From: Moniliella sp. 'wahieum'
Taxonomy: Eukaryota > Basidiomycota > Moniliellomycetes > Moniliellales > Moniliellaceae
Assembly: GCA_003971905.1 (NCBI GenBank)
Contig: RSEE01000052.1
Span: 124,001-188,000, forward strand
DNA length: 64,000 nucleotides
Direction of reading: 5' to 3'
The stretch's first letter is position 1. Each line of letters begins with the position of its first letter. Below are positions 46,601 through 57,225 of the stretch, piece by piece. Made by a program: the position numbers and the translations under genes. The notes beneath the pieces are model-generated. The model was given only the letters and a program-made list of their open reading frames with translations, was not told the origin of the DNA and searched no databases.

Positions 46601-47246
46601 CCAGGGGGATCGCGGCGCGTCGGAGAAATGACGATGAAGCTTGAAGCTTGAAGTTAACGTTGACGTGTCGAGGTGTAACCATGTAACTTTTAACCATTGC
46701 GCAAACACACCTAGCGCAGTTTGCAGAGCGAGCTCCCTATAAACTGCTCCGCCAAAGGCCAATAAGGCCGGTGGTTGGGGGCTTGAAATTCAGTTTGATG
46801 TTGAATATTGAATCCTCACCGGCCGGTCACCTGAGGCCTAGAGGCCTCAGCCTGATGATCGATGAGTTGATGATGAGATCACCGAGATCATCCTGGTAGG
46901 GACTGGTTCGTTGCTACTTTTGCGATAGTTACTAGTTACTAGTTACGACTGAGCTCTATAACTACGAGCACACTCGCGAACTCAGTTGAACGTTGTGTAC
47001 TCCGTTACAACGCAACACGACTGAGCAGTGCGTGTGTGCGACCTGCTAGAGCTCGGTTGGTCGGGGTGTTCAACGTTCAGTGGTATGTTCCTCGGCAACA
47101 GATCACGCTGCCCTCCGTGATGAGGTATGTGTCCAGCAGTCAGTTCCGACTTCCGCGTCCTCGCCATCTCTTGTCCTACCCGCGTCAAGCCTTGGCTGTG
47201 GACTGCCACCACCACCACCACTCCTTTCGCCCACCCGTCGCCCAGC
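43634..47246. other. Gene-free interval
   Basis: Short ORFs only; a 131-codon frame (45,409-45,804) and an antisense 96-codon frame overlap each other without a domain. Palindromic arrays reappear from 45,798: AGCT at 45,798 and 46,634, TCGA with GCGC at 46,480-46,525, ACATGCG units near 46,535, CTAG as ACTAGTT near 46,931. The last 250 bp before 47,247 are the CT-rich leader of the cyclin gene. Confidence 0.5.
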
Positions 47247-48741
47247 ATGTCCCGCCTTCATTTGCCTCATCATCTGCCTCATCCTTCGCTGTCAGTCGGT
47301 GTACCCGCCCCTGCACCGGCACAGAATGAACACATCGCCGAGCACATCACCGAACAGACGGCGTTGCCATCGTCAGTGACCATGGCACGCTCCCTCTCGG
47401 TGCCATCGGGTGCTACGCTTGATCCTTGCCCACAACTAAGTCATTCTCGCTCACTCTCTTCCATCGCACCTTCCTCGACCCCCGTACCCGAATGGATTTT
47501 GAAGACGAATACCAGGTGGATGTGATCAACCACATGCTCGAGGTGGAGGTACGTGTCTATTCCGGTCTTGTGTCCAGTGGATCTGCCCGCTAACGATCCC
47601 CTGTTTTGTGCCTACAGGCTGCCGCCATGCCTCAGGTTGCAATGATTGACACTCAGCCTCAAGTTGGGTGGACCATGCGTCGATTCCTGATCGACTTCCT
47701 GGTTGAGGTGCACCTGAATTACAACATGGGCTGCGAGTCAGTTCTGTACCAGGCGGTCAACTTGGTAGATCGCTACATGTCCAAGCGGGTCGTGCTGCGC
47801 AAGCACTACCAACTCATGGCGTGCTGCGCACTTCTCATTGCCAGCAAGTACGACAACGCGAAGGCTCACCGACCTTCATTGCAGCACTGCCGCGAAATGT
47901 GCCAAGACGCGTTCGATGACAAATCTTTCATCCAGATGAGCCAGCACATCCTTTCCACCTTGTCCTGGAGACTGGGCCAACCGACAGTGAGCGACTGGAT
48001 TTCGTTGAAGTGCCAAAAGCTTCACGATCCTGTGGAGGTTGAATGTGTGGCTCATTACTTAGCCCAACTCAGTCTCTACCATCGCGCGTTCGTCGGACTC
48101 TCTTCGGCATCATTAATAGGGGCATCCACCCTATTGCTCGGGCGATCTGTGGAATTGAAGGTGCTTCAACCCCAAGCCCTTCTAATACCCCTGCGACGGA
48201 TAAGTTGGCAGTCGACATGTTGAGTCGTCTGGTGATGGATCCTTTGAGCGAGACCCCTCTTTGCTCATCCAAAAATTTTCTAGTCCCCAGCGGGCCAAGG
48301 CAGCGTACCTGGTACGGAAGTACGCTTCTGAAAGATTGGCGCGTCCGGCCTTGCAACAGCATCTTGTATTGGAACCCTCGCATACTGTTGGGGGTCTCGT
48401 CTCGCCTGTACCCTCTGCCATGGTTCCCACCTCATCCCGTCAATCTTCCATCTTGCTCATGCTCTGTCCATGACCTCGAGTGGGAGCTCCATTCCAGCTA
48501 CACCTGCCAGGAATGTGGACATGTCCTCGGGCGGCGTCCCTGTTATTGCATCCGGGCATCACCACACGCTCCATGGATGCTGCCTGCCCCCGCTGCAATG
48601 CCTATGCACATCGACGGAGCGCTTTCCTTCAAAACGCATCCTCCAACCGCTGAACTTCAACCACACCATCTTTACCATCACCGCCACAGCGCGTCGGGTC
48701 AAGCCGCTGCACCTGTTGCATTTCCCCATCAGACGGCCTGA
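47247..48741 (+). CDS. G1/S cyclin, Cln/Puc1-like
   Basis: A cyclin that should activate the Cdk1 kinase at Start. After a Ser/Pro-rich N-terminus (MSRLHLPHHLPHPS..., ending PSSTPVPEW) and one lost base comes MDFEDEYQVDVINHMLEVE, an intron (47,551-47,618, GTACGT...GCCTACAG), then the cyclin box: MPQVAMIDTQPQVGWTMRRF, LIDFLVEVHLNYNM, AVNLVDRYMSKRVV, KHYQLMACCALLIASKYDN, QDAFDDKSFIQMSQHILSTL. Met-Arg-x-Phe-Leu is the MRAIL equivalent that contacts CDK substrates. The order YQ-D-V/I then QP-x-x-W matches G1 cyclins better than mitotic B-type ones. The C-terminal cyclin fold degrades through frameshifts near 48,115 and 48,250 (PQRAKAAYLVRKYASERLAR follows), then a Ser/Pro/His-rich tail ends at TGA 48,741. 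Confidence 0.85.
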
Positions 48742-50005
48742 TCTACGTATTCTTCCATTGGCAAGCGCTTCAAGCTCCTACAGGCTCTTACACTCAGTTT
48801 TTTTTTGTCGTGTCTTCCCTCTTCCGTCGTCACATATCACCCTCTCAGATCTCAGATCTCAGATCTCACCTTCTCTAGCTGCTGCACACCCTAATCACAG
48901 CGCAATCAAGACCTGTCTAGTGCAAACAATCACTACTGCACGTTGCACTTACACCCGTCCTTTAGTGCATACAATCCTTACCCTCTCGTGCCTTTCCATC
49001 GACCATCCTTGGAACCCTCACATGTCACAGTTTCTCACTATACTACTCTCGTCGCGCTCCTTCCTAATCACTCCGATTCGCGTCCTAGGGCCTCAACGTA
49101 CAAAACAATCACAACGTATTAACCCCCGTTTCCCGTTTCCCCTTTCATGCCTGTGCCACATGCGTTTCCTCCACACTCCACTCACCGTCCTGCAAGTTCT
49201 TTTTTTTTTCCCGTCGGTCCCCATGGCCGCCCTTGTGTTCGGCCACAGACACACTGCCTCTCATGCCTTTTGATCCTCTGTATTCCATCTTTGGCTGGGA
49301 ACTCTCCAGCATGTTCTTGTCTGAGATCTGTTCTTTTTGTTCTGTGCTTCCTGTCGTCACTAAGATCTTCCCATCTTGTCGATCGTCGGTCGTGAATATT
49401 GAATCTGTAGGTTGAATGTCGAGCAAACACCGCCATTTACCTCGTCCCCCCCCCCCCCCCCCCGCCCACACACACATCAGACCTGTCTCAGGGCTTTGGC
49501 ACCTCTCTTTTGATGCTTGAATTTACAACTCTCCAGTATAGATAACCATCTGGCGACGCGATTCTAGTCGACTTGGACTGCCAAACTGGCGATGCTCACA
49601 CAGCGGAACATGTAGAGATCCGGAGCTGGAACCCGCGAACACGGGGCATACCAGGCGTGCATAATGCCTCCATGAGGCCTGAGGGCCTGAGGCCAGCCTG
49701 AGGTCAATTTGCAGATACGAAGGGCAGGCAAATTCCGTCCCACACTGCGACGCCATGCATCGTGGAGTCAGTCGGTCGTAGCGGGGGGCCAAAAACCAAA
49801 GGAATGGAAACAAGGCCACTAGGGTGGAGCCAAAAAGCAGAAATAATTGCGCCGACGTGGGTGGTGTGGGTGCATATCCTATGGGCCACCAGGGCAGTCT
49901 ATGTCCCGCTGGGGCCCCCAGTTGGGCGATGGCCTCCCTGGCGGCAACGCCTCTTCATCTGAGCATCAAGCTTCAGCTTCGAGTACACAGCCGGGCGGCC
50001 TCAAG
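48742..50005. other. Intergenic between cyclin and uL6
   Basis: A TCAGATC array of three units lies at 48,844-48,868 in what is probably the cyclin 3' UTR. A run of 18 C stands at 49,446-49,463, followed by CACACACAC. TGAGGCC/TGAGGGCC units occur near 49,674. The uL6 promoter should lie shortly before 50,000. Confidence 0.5.
48844..48868. repeat. TCA-GATC array
   Basis: Three uninterrupted TCAGATC units closing with TCA, with a 7-bp period. This is the array nearest to a gene end, about 100 bp past the cyclin stop codon. Confidence 0.85.
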
Positions 50006-50193
50006 GTAAGCGGATGCTCCGGACACGGATGCTATGTCGTGGGCATACGATGGGTGGATTGCCAACCCAAGACGCCGACACCGAGTCCCTTCCATCCTGC
50101 CTGGACTCTCCTGGCTCCACCCGCCAACGCCGGAGCAGCGGGACAAAGTGGATTCGAACGTGGCGAAGCTGACTCTTCCCTGTGTGTTGGCAG
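50006..50193 (+). other. Intron in the 5' UTR of the uL6 gene
   Basis: CAAG|GTAAGC opens it; GCTGACTCTTCCC (branch point and pyrimidines) and TTGGCAG close it 13 bases before the uL6 start codon. A leader intron is common in ribosomal protein genes of fungi. Confidence 0.6.
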
Positions 50194-50206
50194 GAACCGA
50201 TTCGCA

Positions 50207-50787
50207 ATGCTGCAGATTTACAAGGACATTGAGATCCCCGTCCCTGCCGATGTGGAGGTTAAGGTCGCCTCGCGCGACGTGTGGGTCAAGGGTCCCCGGG
50301 GCGAGCTGAGCAAGTCGCTCAAGCACCTCAACATGGAGGTGCGCCTGGTCAAGACTCCAAGAGCACCAAGGTGCGCTTTGTGGTTTGGCACGGCGGGCGG
50401 AAACACGTTGCGTGCCTGCGTACCGCTGCCTCGGTTGTGGCCAACATGATCAAGGGCGTGACAAAGGGGTTCCAATACAAGGTCCGTGCGGTCTATGCCC
50501 ATTTCCCCGTCAACCTGATCATTGCAGGTGACAAGCGTGCTGTGGAGATCCGTAACTTCCTGGGAGAGAAGCGGGTACGCCACGTGCCCATGCGCGAAGG
50601 CGTGACGATCACGGAGGACAAGGCACAGAAGGACCAAGTGCTGATCGAGGGAAACGACATCAACGCCGTCTCCCAGTCGGCTGCTGACATGCACGGTGCC
50701 TGCCTCGTGCGCAACAAGGATATCCGGAAGTTTTTGGATGGCCTTTACGTTTCGGCCAAGGGCACCATCGTCCAGGACGATGAGTAA
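50207..50787 (+). CDS. RPL9: 60S ribosomal protein L9 (uL6)
   Basis: Large-subunit protein uL6, which sits near the sarcin-ricin loop and the P-stalk base. It begins MLQIYKDIEIPVPADVEVKV with the usual VKGPRGELSKSLKHL; after one missing base near 50,353 (the codon for D in the expected KDSKSTKVRF) the rest is continuous: WHGGRKHVACLRTAASVVAN, IKGVTKGFQYKVRAVYAHFP, AVEIRNFLGEKRVRHVPMRE, GVTITEDKAQKDQVLIEGND, SADMHGACLVRNKDIRKFLD, GLYVSAKGTIVQDDE, TAA. About 193 residues, the normal length. Because this protein is essential and normally encoded by few copies, the single lost base is best explained as an assembly error. Confidence 0.95.
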
Positions 50788-51283
50788 GGAGGAACTTAGC
50801 ATCCCTCCATTGCTTGTCCTCCGGGAGTGAGGGGTAGGTGTCCCCTCCCACCCCCCCTTGATGGACTTCACAGTGAGTCTGCCTTTATGTTCTGCCTGGC
50901 CACTTTGGCCTGGTCGGTATCCTGATGCCGACTGCTGTCATCCAGACAGGTGTCTATGATGGTATCTAAAACGACTGCATGCGGCTAGTCCCCCCAGATT
51001 ATGTTGATACTGCCTGTAGCTCTTCAAGTGCGCGACAGACCGATAGCTAAGTGGCTCTGAACCAGTTCAAGATAGGGTGCTGATGAGGACAAATTAAGCG
51101 CTAGACAGTAAAGGCGAGCGAATGATGCAGGAACAGCATGCAGGGAGCAGGGGTGTAAGCTGGAGCCAACAAGGGCATTGGGGGCGGAGTGCTTTACTTT
51201 TCAGATAGAAGCAAAAGCGGTATGACGTGTGGGACAATGACGGAACGCGCTGGACAGAAGCAGGGGACATGTAGCGGGAAAAT
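50788..51283. other. Intergenic between convergent genes, nothing recognised
   Basis: Holds the 3' UTR of the uL6 gene and the end region of the RNA-binding gene on the other strand. No ORF of interest. Confidence 0.5.
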
Positions 51284-53124
51284 TTAGCACGGGCAATGGC
51301 GAGTCGGAACAAACGGCAACGAGGGAGAGGAGTAGAGAGAGCAGGTTAAACGTTGAAGATCAACCACTGTCTTCCCTGCCCCTTCCCAGGAGGTGAATGT
51401 CCCTCTCTTCATAGAAGGGATCGAGACGCTGAGAGGAGTGTAGGCGGGCCACAAACAACGAACACGTCCTGGTATCCAAGGCACACGAGGTACGAGATGG
51501 GTTGGATGTGAAGCGATTCCATCGGGGAGATAAGAGCGGAAAGCAGGTGAGAGACTGATAACTTGGGGCGGCGCAACTGCTCGTCGGTAGTGAGCAGAGC
51601 TCATGACAAAAAATATTGAGAACCTATGCCGTTTGATGTGCCAACAAGGGGCGTGTTCCGATGGCCGAGATCTCGGCACCCCTTGTGTCGGAGGCGGGCT
51701 AATAACATGGCGTCGCACGGTGCCCGTTAGGCTGCCAGACCAGGGCAGGCCAGTCTGCCCAACGTGACTTTGTGGCCGGGAAGCAGCATTCTGGGCCAGA
51801 GTGGCACCCGATTGATCAACGCCACCTGACAAAGATGGCATCAAAGGCATGGAGCCCAATCCAATGGGACTGACTGGCCCTGGGCTAAGCAAACGTGGGC
51901 TTAGGGGGGCGGGACTAAGCCGATGTGGGCTGAGGGCGCCGGGAGGGATTCGGTTCCCCCCCGCCAGGCTACCTGCTTCGCCAAGGCTGCTGACGCCGTT
52001 CAAAGAGCCAGGCAGAGCAGCGAGTCCAAGAGGGGTGTGGGGGGGATTGCGCATCTCAGACGGGTGAAAGTAGCGCTCGGAAGGCCGCGAAGCTACATGA
52101 GGGAAATGCGTGGAGGGTAGACTGAGGGAGGCATGGTGTCCCGGTTGCGTTGTGGCACCCATGGCGTTCCCCGGCTGGGGAGACAAAGCGTTGGTCGCCG
52201 CCATCCGGACCGACTTGGTGTGCAAATTCTTCTTGGCCATCTCAGTTTTCAGCACACATCCTCGTTCCGCATCGACGAGGCGACCATTTAAGTAGTCGCG
52301 CGCAGACATGGCCTCGGCGCGAGTGCGAAACTTGGCAAACCCGATAATTTGCTCGTTGCGCATCCGCGGACCCGATTGCGTCCCAGCTGCACCAAGAGAC
52401 GGGAAAGACTCCTCGGCTGCTGGCGGCGAAGGGAATTTCAAGGAAGCAGCTTCGAAGCCGCGGGCAAAGACAAAGTAGTTGCTGAACTCACGCTCAGTAA
52501 CGTCCTCAGGAAAGCCAGCGAGAAAGACGGTGGTGATCTCCTCGTTGGGGTCTTGCTTGCTGGCCCGATTGGGCATGGGCCCAGGGGGTAGGCGTGCGGG
52601 TAGGCGCGGTGACCTGGGCCGGTAGGGCCAGGCATAGAGCCCTGGCCCATGTACGCGTAAGGATCGGCCTGAGGCAGGGGCGAGTGGGGGCTTGGCCGGC
52701 GCGCTGGCGGAGGCACGGAGGGAGGGAGGGCCAGGTGGGACAGGAGGTGGGACAGGTCGGGCTCCTGTTCGCCCCTGCTGGGCGCATTGGCCGCGGTACG
52801 AGAGGGGTCGAAGGAGGGGGCGCGGGAGTCAAGCGGGTGAGAGGGGGCAGGGGCAGGAATGGAGCGCGGCGGCGGGTCGAATGGTCCGACGGGATCGAGG
52901 CCTGGTTCGAAGGCGCGGACGGGAAGGGGGGCGGCACTGAAGGAGAAAAGGTCGTTGGCGCCCCAGAAGCGGTCGCCCGGGGAGGAGACAAAGCCTAGAG
53001 GCTGGGGCGCGTCGGCGGGGGGAAGCGTGGGTGCATCGGCGGGGGCATCAGCTGGGGCATCGGGGGGCGTGTCGGCGGGTGGGGCCGTGGGGGCCGTGGG
53101 GGGCGCATGGGGCGAGGGCGGCAT
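51284..53124 (-). CDS. RRM protein, Whi3/Scw1-like
   Basis: An RNA-binding protein resembling Whi3 and fission yeast Scw1, regulators of cell size and cell-wall mRNAs. The ATG at 53,124 starts a long Pro/Ala-rich region with repeated PADAP units (TPPDAPADAPADAPTLPPAD) and later QADPYAYMGQGSMPG. After a one-base loss near 52,570 come ASKQDPNEEITTVFLAGFPE, DVTEREFSNYFVFARGFEAA and NEQIIGFAKFRTRAEAMSAR, the RRM with RNP2 VFLAGF and RNP1-like IIGFAKF. A Ser/Pro/Leu-rich part with LSPHRLSPAPLSPRLLSPGP and more low-complexity sequence follow. A second C-terminal RRM, usual in Whi3/Scw1, could not be found in any frame before 51,284, so either it was lost or the end is wrong. Confidence 0.7.
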
Positions 53125-53955
53125 GGCCTGGGCGAGGCTTGGGGTGCGAGGGAGCGAACGCGAGGCGCGCGGCGTTCAATAGCAATCACAAGCCCAGGTG
53201 ATGGTGGGGAGACGAAAAACCGGGTGCCACCTCCCTCGAGCCCCAAAGCTTAAACTGACGTCCGCCACGTTCCGATTGCAGCGGCGGCGCATCGCCAGTG
53301 TCGGCCGAGTGGCATGTGACATGTGACACCGGCATCACTTACACTGGGCGCGTGCCCTGGTACCTGGCTCTCATCGCTCTCATCCCCTGCAACACAGCTT
53401 CTTGGGCCTGCGGCTAGTTCCGCCTTTTCCGCTCTGATCTGATCTCGCAGCCTTGAAATGTGAAAACGACCCCGTGGTACAAGCCCGTCCATCCGATCCA
53501 CAACACCGTCGTCCGCCCAGTGTGCTTGTGATCCAGCGTTCAAGCTAACCTTCACCACGCGTTCCATCCCCGCGTGCTCGGTTGAAGACAGCATCAGCGC
53601 CTTTCAGGCAGGGTCAAGCACACTATAATAGTCAAGCGCCAAGCTTCAAGCCAGCTCAAGCTATCGAGCTAGCCGCTCATGCTGGTCCTGGTTCAGCGCC
53701 GGATGCAATCTCCCCCCGTGTGAGAAAAGAACAACCATGGTTACATGAACGTGATGCTCCACATCCCAGATGGTGTTGGCACATTCTACGCAAGGTTGAA
53801 CGCACGTTGATCCGACAAGCAAACCAGAAACACAGGACAGGGGTAGAGTGCGGATAGCAATTGAAAGTTGGTTGAGCATGCACTAAGGCCCCTAGGAGGC
53901 ATCCTGGGCAGAGGCCCCCAAGGAATGAAAAGGATTCATGTCAAATGGGAGAAAC
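53125..53955. other. Promoter of the RRM gene and 3' flank of the 14-3-3 gene
   Basis: TGACATG units near 53,312 and an AAGCTTCAAG unit near 53,643 are the only patterns. No gene recognised. Confidence 0.5.
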
Positions 53956-54836
53956 TTAGGCAGCTTCCTCGGTTGCAGGCTCGGCTGGCGCTGGGCCGCT
54001 GCCTCGGGCGCAGCCGCCTCAGGGCAGCTGCCTCAGCCTTCGGCTCGGCCTCCTGCATGTCCGAGGTCCAGAGCGTCAGGTTGTCTCGGAGCAGCTGCAA
54101 TCAGCGTCGAGTCCTTGTAGCTCTCCTCGCTGAGCGTGTCGAGCTCGGCAATTGCATCATCAAACGCCCTGTTTGGCCAGGTGGCACGCACGGTCGGGGG
54201 TTGAAATCTCGTAGTAGAACACAGAGAAGTTGAGCGCCAGACCAGACGAATGGGATGCGTGGGGGCCAGTTCGGAAGCGGCCACGTCGGAAGCAGCCTTG
54301 TAAGCCTCGAGCGACTTGTCGGCACTGTCCTTGCGCGTTTCGCGGTGGCGAACTCGGCGAGATAGCGGTGGTAGTCGCCCTTCATCTTGTAGTAGAACAC
54401 CTTGCTCTGCTCTCCCGAGGCAGCCGAAGGAATAAGTGCTTGTCCAGCACGCTGAGAATGTCCTCGCACACCTTGGCCAGCTCCGTCTCAATCTTCTCGC
54501 GGTACGACTTGACCATAGCCACCTGGGCCGTGTTGCCCTTGCTCTCCTCCTTCTGCTCAATGGAGAGACAATGCGCCACGAAGCACGGCGGGCACCAATG
54601 ACGTTCTTGTAGGCGACCGAGAGCAGGTTGCGCTCTCAACCGTCAGTTCTTGGTCGGCCGATGCGACGGCCTTCATACTCTCGACCATCTCTGTGCAATC
54701 CAGGCAGGGTGAGCAATGGGGGACGAAAGCAAGAGGCGGGGCGCAGGCGCAGACAGAGAGGGACAGCACGTACCATCGTATCGCTCGGCTGCTCGGCGAG
54801 CTTGGCCAGATAGACATTGTCCGCGTGGGTGCTCAT
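53956..54836 (-). CDS. BMH1: 14-3-3 protein (Bmh1-like)
   Basis: A dimeric phosphoserine-binding adaptor. Exon 1 codes for [16 protein letters not shown] and, after one missing G near 54,790, AERYD; the intron (GTACGT...TGCACAG, about 54,693-54,774) splits the Glu codon of D-EMVESM. Next come [25 protein letters not shown] (shifted), [90 protein letters not shown] (after frame repair), [20 protein letters not shown], then two bases missing near 54,100 before [15 protein letters not shown] and an Ala/Glu/Pro-rich tail ending TAA at 53,956. Lys and Arg residues of the phosphopeptide groove are present. At least five indels in one essential gene point to base-calling error. Confidence 0.92.
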
Positions 54837-55468
54837 TGCGGGGAAGAAGGGGGCGGTGGTAGTGGGGGTGGGGTGGGGGTGGTGGGGCGGGGTGAGGGAG
54901 AGGGGTGATGGGGGTTCGTGTTGCTCTGGGAGGCGGGTTGTACAGTCAAGGGGGAAGCGTCAACGGCGAGTGGCTGGCCTGGGGGCAGGCGCGGTATTGG
55001 GGCTGGGTGCTGGGCCAAGACTGGCGGGGTGCCTGTGCGAGAGCCCGAGCGAGGGCGGTGTGCTGGGATGCCAGGGCGGCGCTCTGGCTGGTCTGGGCTG
55101 CTGTGCGCGCCACTTGGGTTTGCAGGCGAGAGCGCTGAGCAGCCGAGCGTCGCCTGACTCCGGCGCCGAGCTTCTTGCGCTGCGTCGGGCTGCATCTGGC
55201 CTGCCCTGGCCTGCCCTGGCGGCCTCGGCGGCCGGCAACCCTACCGCCTGTTTTCCGCCTCGCCGTTCTTTCCGCCCGTCCAGGCCAAGCACTGATCACG
55301 TGACGCACGACCCCTGCCCAGCGCTGCGCCGCACAGTCTGGTCGCAGTCTGTGCGCTACGCAGATTCATGTCGTCGTGCAACTGAACGTTCAGCGAACCC
55401 GCACCACCTCAATATAGTACCGTGCATTTATTTGCTCTTGCTCTGCCGCCCCCGCCACCGCCACCGCC
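54837..55468. promoter_or_regulatory. Divergent promoter of 14-3-3 and thioesterase with G-rich tract
   Basis: From 54,838 to 54,912 the plus strand is almost all G with single T or A breaks (GGGGGTGGGGTGGGGGTGG), giving the 14-3-3 transcript a C-rich leader. It has more than six G-runs and could form a quadruplex. Near 55,195 CTGCCCTGGC repeats occur. The right end (CCGCCCCCGCCACCGCCACC) is the leader of the thioesterase gene. Confidence 0.5.
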
Positions 55469-57225
55469 ATGAGGCTGCGAACACTCACCATCCGACTTCT
55501 CCGCCTGGCCCTCCTCCCGTTGGGCGCCGCTGCAGCGGCCAATGCTCTTTCCATCGGCTACGCCCACGCATCCCCCCCGCCTCTCTCCCACCCCGATGCC
55601 AACACCACCACCATCACCACCGTCACACCCCCACACCACGCCGCCACCCGTTGGGCCTCTTCCCGCCCCCACCCCGTCGTCGTTTGGCATGGCCTTGGCG
55701 ACAGTGCTCAGTCGGAGGGCATGGCAGATTTTGCAGATGCCCTGCGTGACGCCTACCCAGGCATCTACGTCCACCTCGTCGCCCTCGCCGACAGTGCGGC
55801 GGCAGACCAACGCGCCACACTCTTTGGCCAGGTCAACGACCAGGTTGCGCAAGCGTGCGACCAATTGGCCTCCGTCCCAGAGCTGCAGGATGGGTTTGAT
55901 GCGATTGGATTTTCGCAGGGCGGCCAGTTCCTGCGGGCGTATGTGGAGCGTTGCAATTCCCCGCCCGTCCGCAACTTGATCACCTTTGGCAGCCAGCACA
56001 TGGGCATTGCCGATCTTCCCGCCTGTGCAGGGAGACCTGCTGTGCCGCGCCGCGTCGGGCATGCTCCGCAATGGGATCAATACCGAGTACGCCCAAACCC
56101 ACGTCGTCATGGCACAGTACTACCGCAACCCGCGTCAAGCCAACGAGTTTGACGGTTACCTCGCTCACAACCGCTTTTTGCTCGACATCAACAACGAGGC
56201 CCAATTCAATCCGGCGTACAAGCACCGTCTCTCCAGTCTGTACAACTTTGTCATGGTCGTCTTTTCCGACGACGAGACGGTGGTGCCCAAGGAGAGCGGT
56301 TGGTTCAGTGCGTATCCCGTGGCGGACGGGGGCGAGGCGGTGGATCGACCGCCGGTGCCATTGCGGGAGAGTGCGATCTACAAGGATGATCTGTTAGGCC
56401 TCCATTCGCTTGATCGTCGTGGGGCACTTGTCATGGAAACATGCCAAGGCTCCCACATGACCATTGACGCTGCATGTCAAGTTAAGGTTTTAGGACGTTG
56501 GGTGGGCACCCCCAAGTCGGACCTTGTTGAATTTTTATGGCGCCTGCGGTCGTATGCTGAGCTATTTTGGCATTCATGGAGGCTCTTGGATCGGCCCATT
56601 GTTCTGGCCTCAGTACACCTGGCTGGTTAACCCAGACGGCTCGCGTCGCTTGCGCATCGAGCCGGCACGGTTTGGCAAGGTGGGCAATGCAGAAGAACCA
56701 ATTTCGTTTCCCCAGATCAACATTGACTATGACCCGGTCGAATTGTTCATTCTGGTTGTATTCCTTGTCGTCCTGGCGGTCTTGCTATGGAAGATCGTGC
56801 TTGCGGTTGTCTTCACCGTTCTCTTTGCCCTCCTGCTCCCCGGCTTTCTGGTGGGCGCAGCCTTGGTGTTACCAATTGTCTTGGTGGCTTCCCTAATCGG
56901 CTACGTGGTATATCTTCCGTTTGCTCTGATCGCCTCGTGTTTCCGCCGACGGACACAGCCGCAACACATTCTACTCCCCTACCATCTGACTTGGGACCCA
57001 AGACGTGCGGATACCTATGGTTCACTCGCTGTCGGACCTCCAGTGTTTGTCCACAGTCGTCAGGCCCCTCCGCCTGTAACGCACCCTCTCCCTCATCTCC
57101 AACCCGCTTCCTCGCAGCCATCGTCATCAACCTTGCCGCCGGATGTGGAGGCGGCGCCGCCAAACTACGACGACGTGGTCTTTTCTACCCCTCCCCCAGC
57201 AAATCCACTATATGAAGTGGGGTAG
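55469..57225 (+). CDS. Palmitoyl-protein thioesterase 1 with a C-terminal membrane tail
   Basis: A lysosomal/vacuolar enzyme removing palmitate from cysteine. Signal peptide MRLRTLTIRLLRLALLPLGA; then PVVVWHGLGDSA, IGFSQGGQFLRAYVERCN with the nucleophile Ser, FGSQHMGIADLPAC, NTEYAQTHVVMAQYYRNPRQ, FDGYLAHNRFLLDINNE, VMVVFSDDETVVPKESGWF (acid), LLGLHSLDRRGALVMETCQG and SHMTID (His). The triad is complete. One base is lost near 56,030. Past the normal end (VLGRWVGTP) the sequence shifts frame near 56,535 and continues with GPLFWPQYTWLVNPDG, then DPVELFILVVFLVVLAVLLW and two more hydrophobic segments to SCFRRR, and a Pro-rich tail PPNYDDVVF to TAG. There is no room for a promoter between the two parts, so I join them, but two genes cannot be excluded. 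Confidence 0.8.

Noticed and set aside
1384-46950. CRISPR-like or telomeric interpretation of the short repeat arrays
   Set aside because: Units are 7 bp with no unique spacers, the core changes between arrays, and neither a telomeric TTAGGG-type repeat nor Cas genes are present.
54817-55749. A 310-codon plus-strand ORF upstream of the thioesterase
   Set aside because: It begins inside the 14-3-3 gene and crosses the divergent promoter; composition is GC-driven and it overlaps the thioesterase start in another frame.
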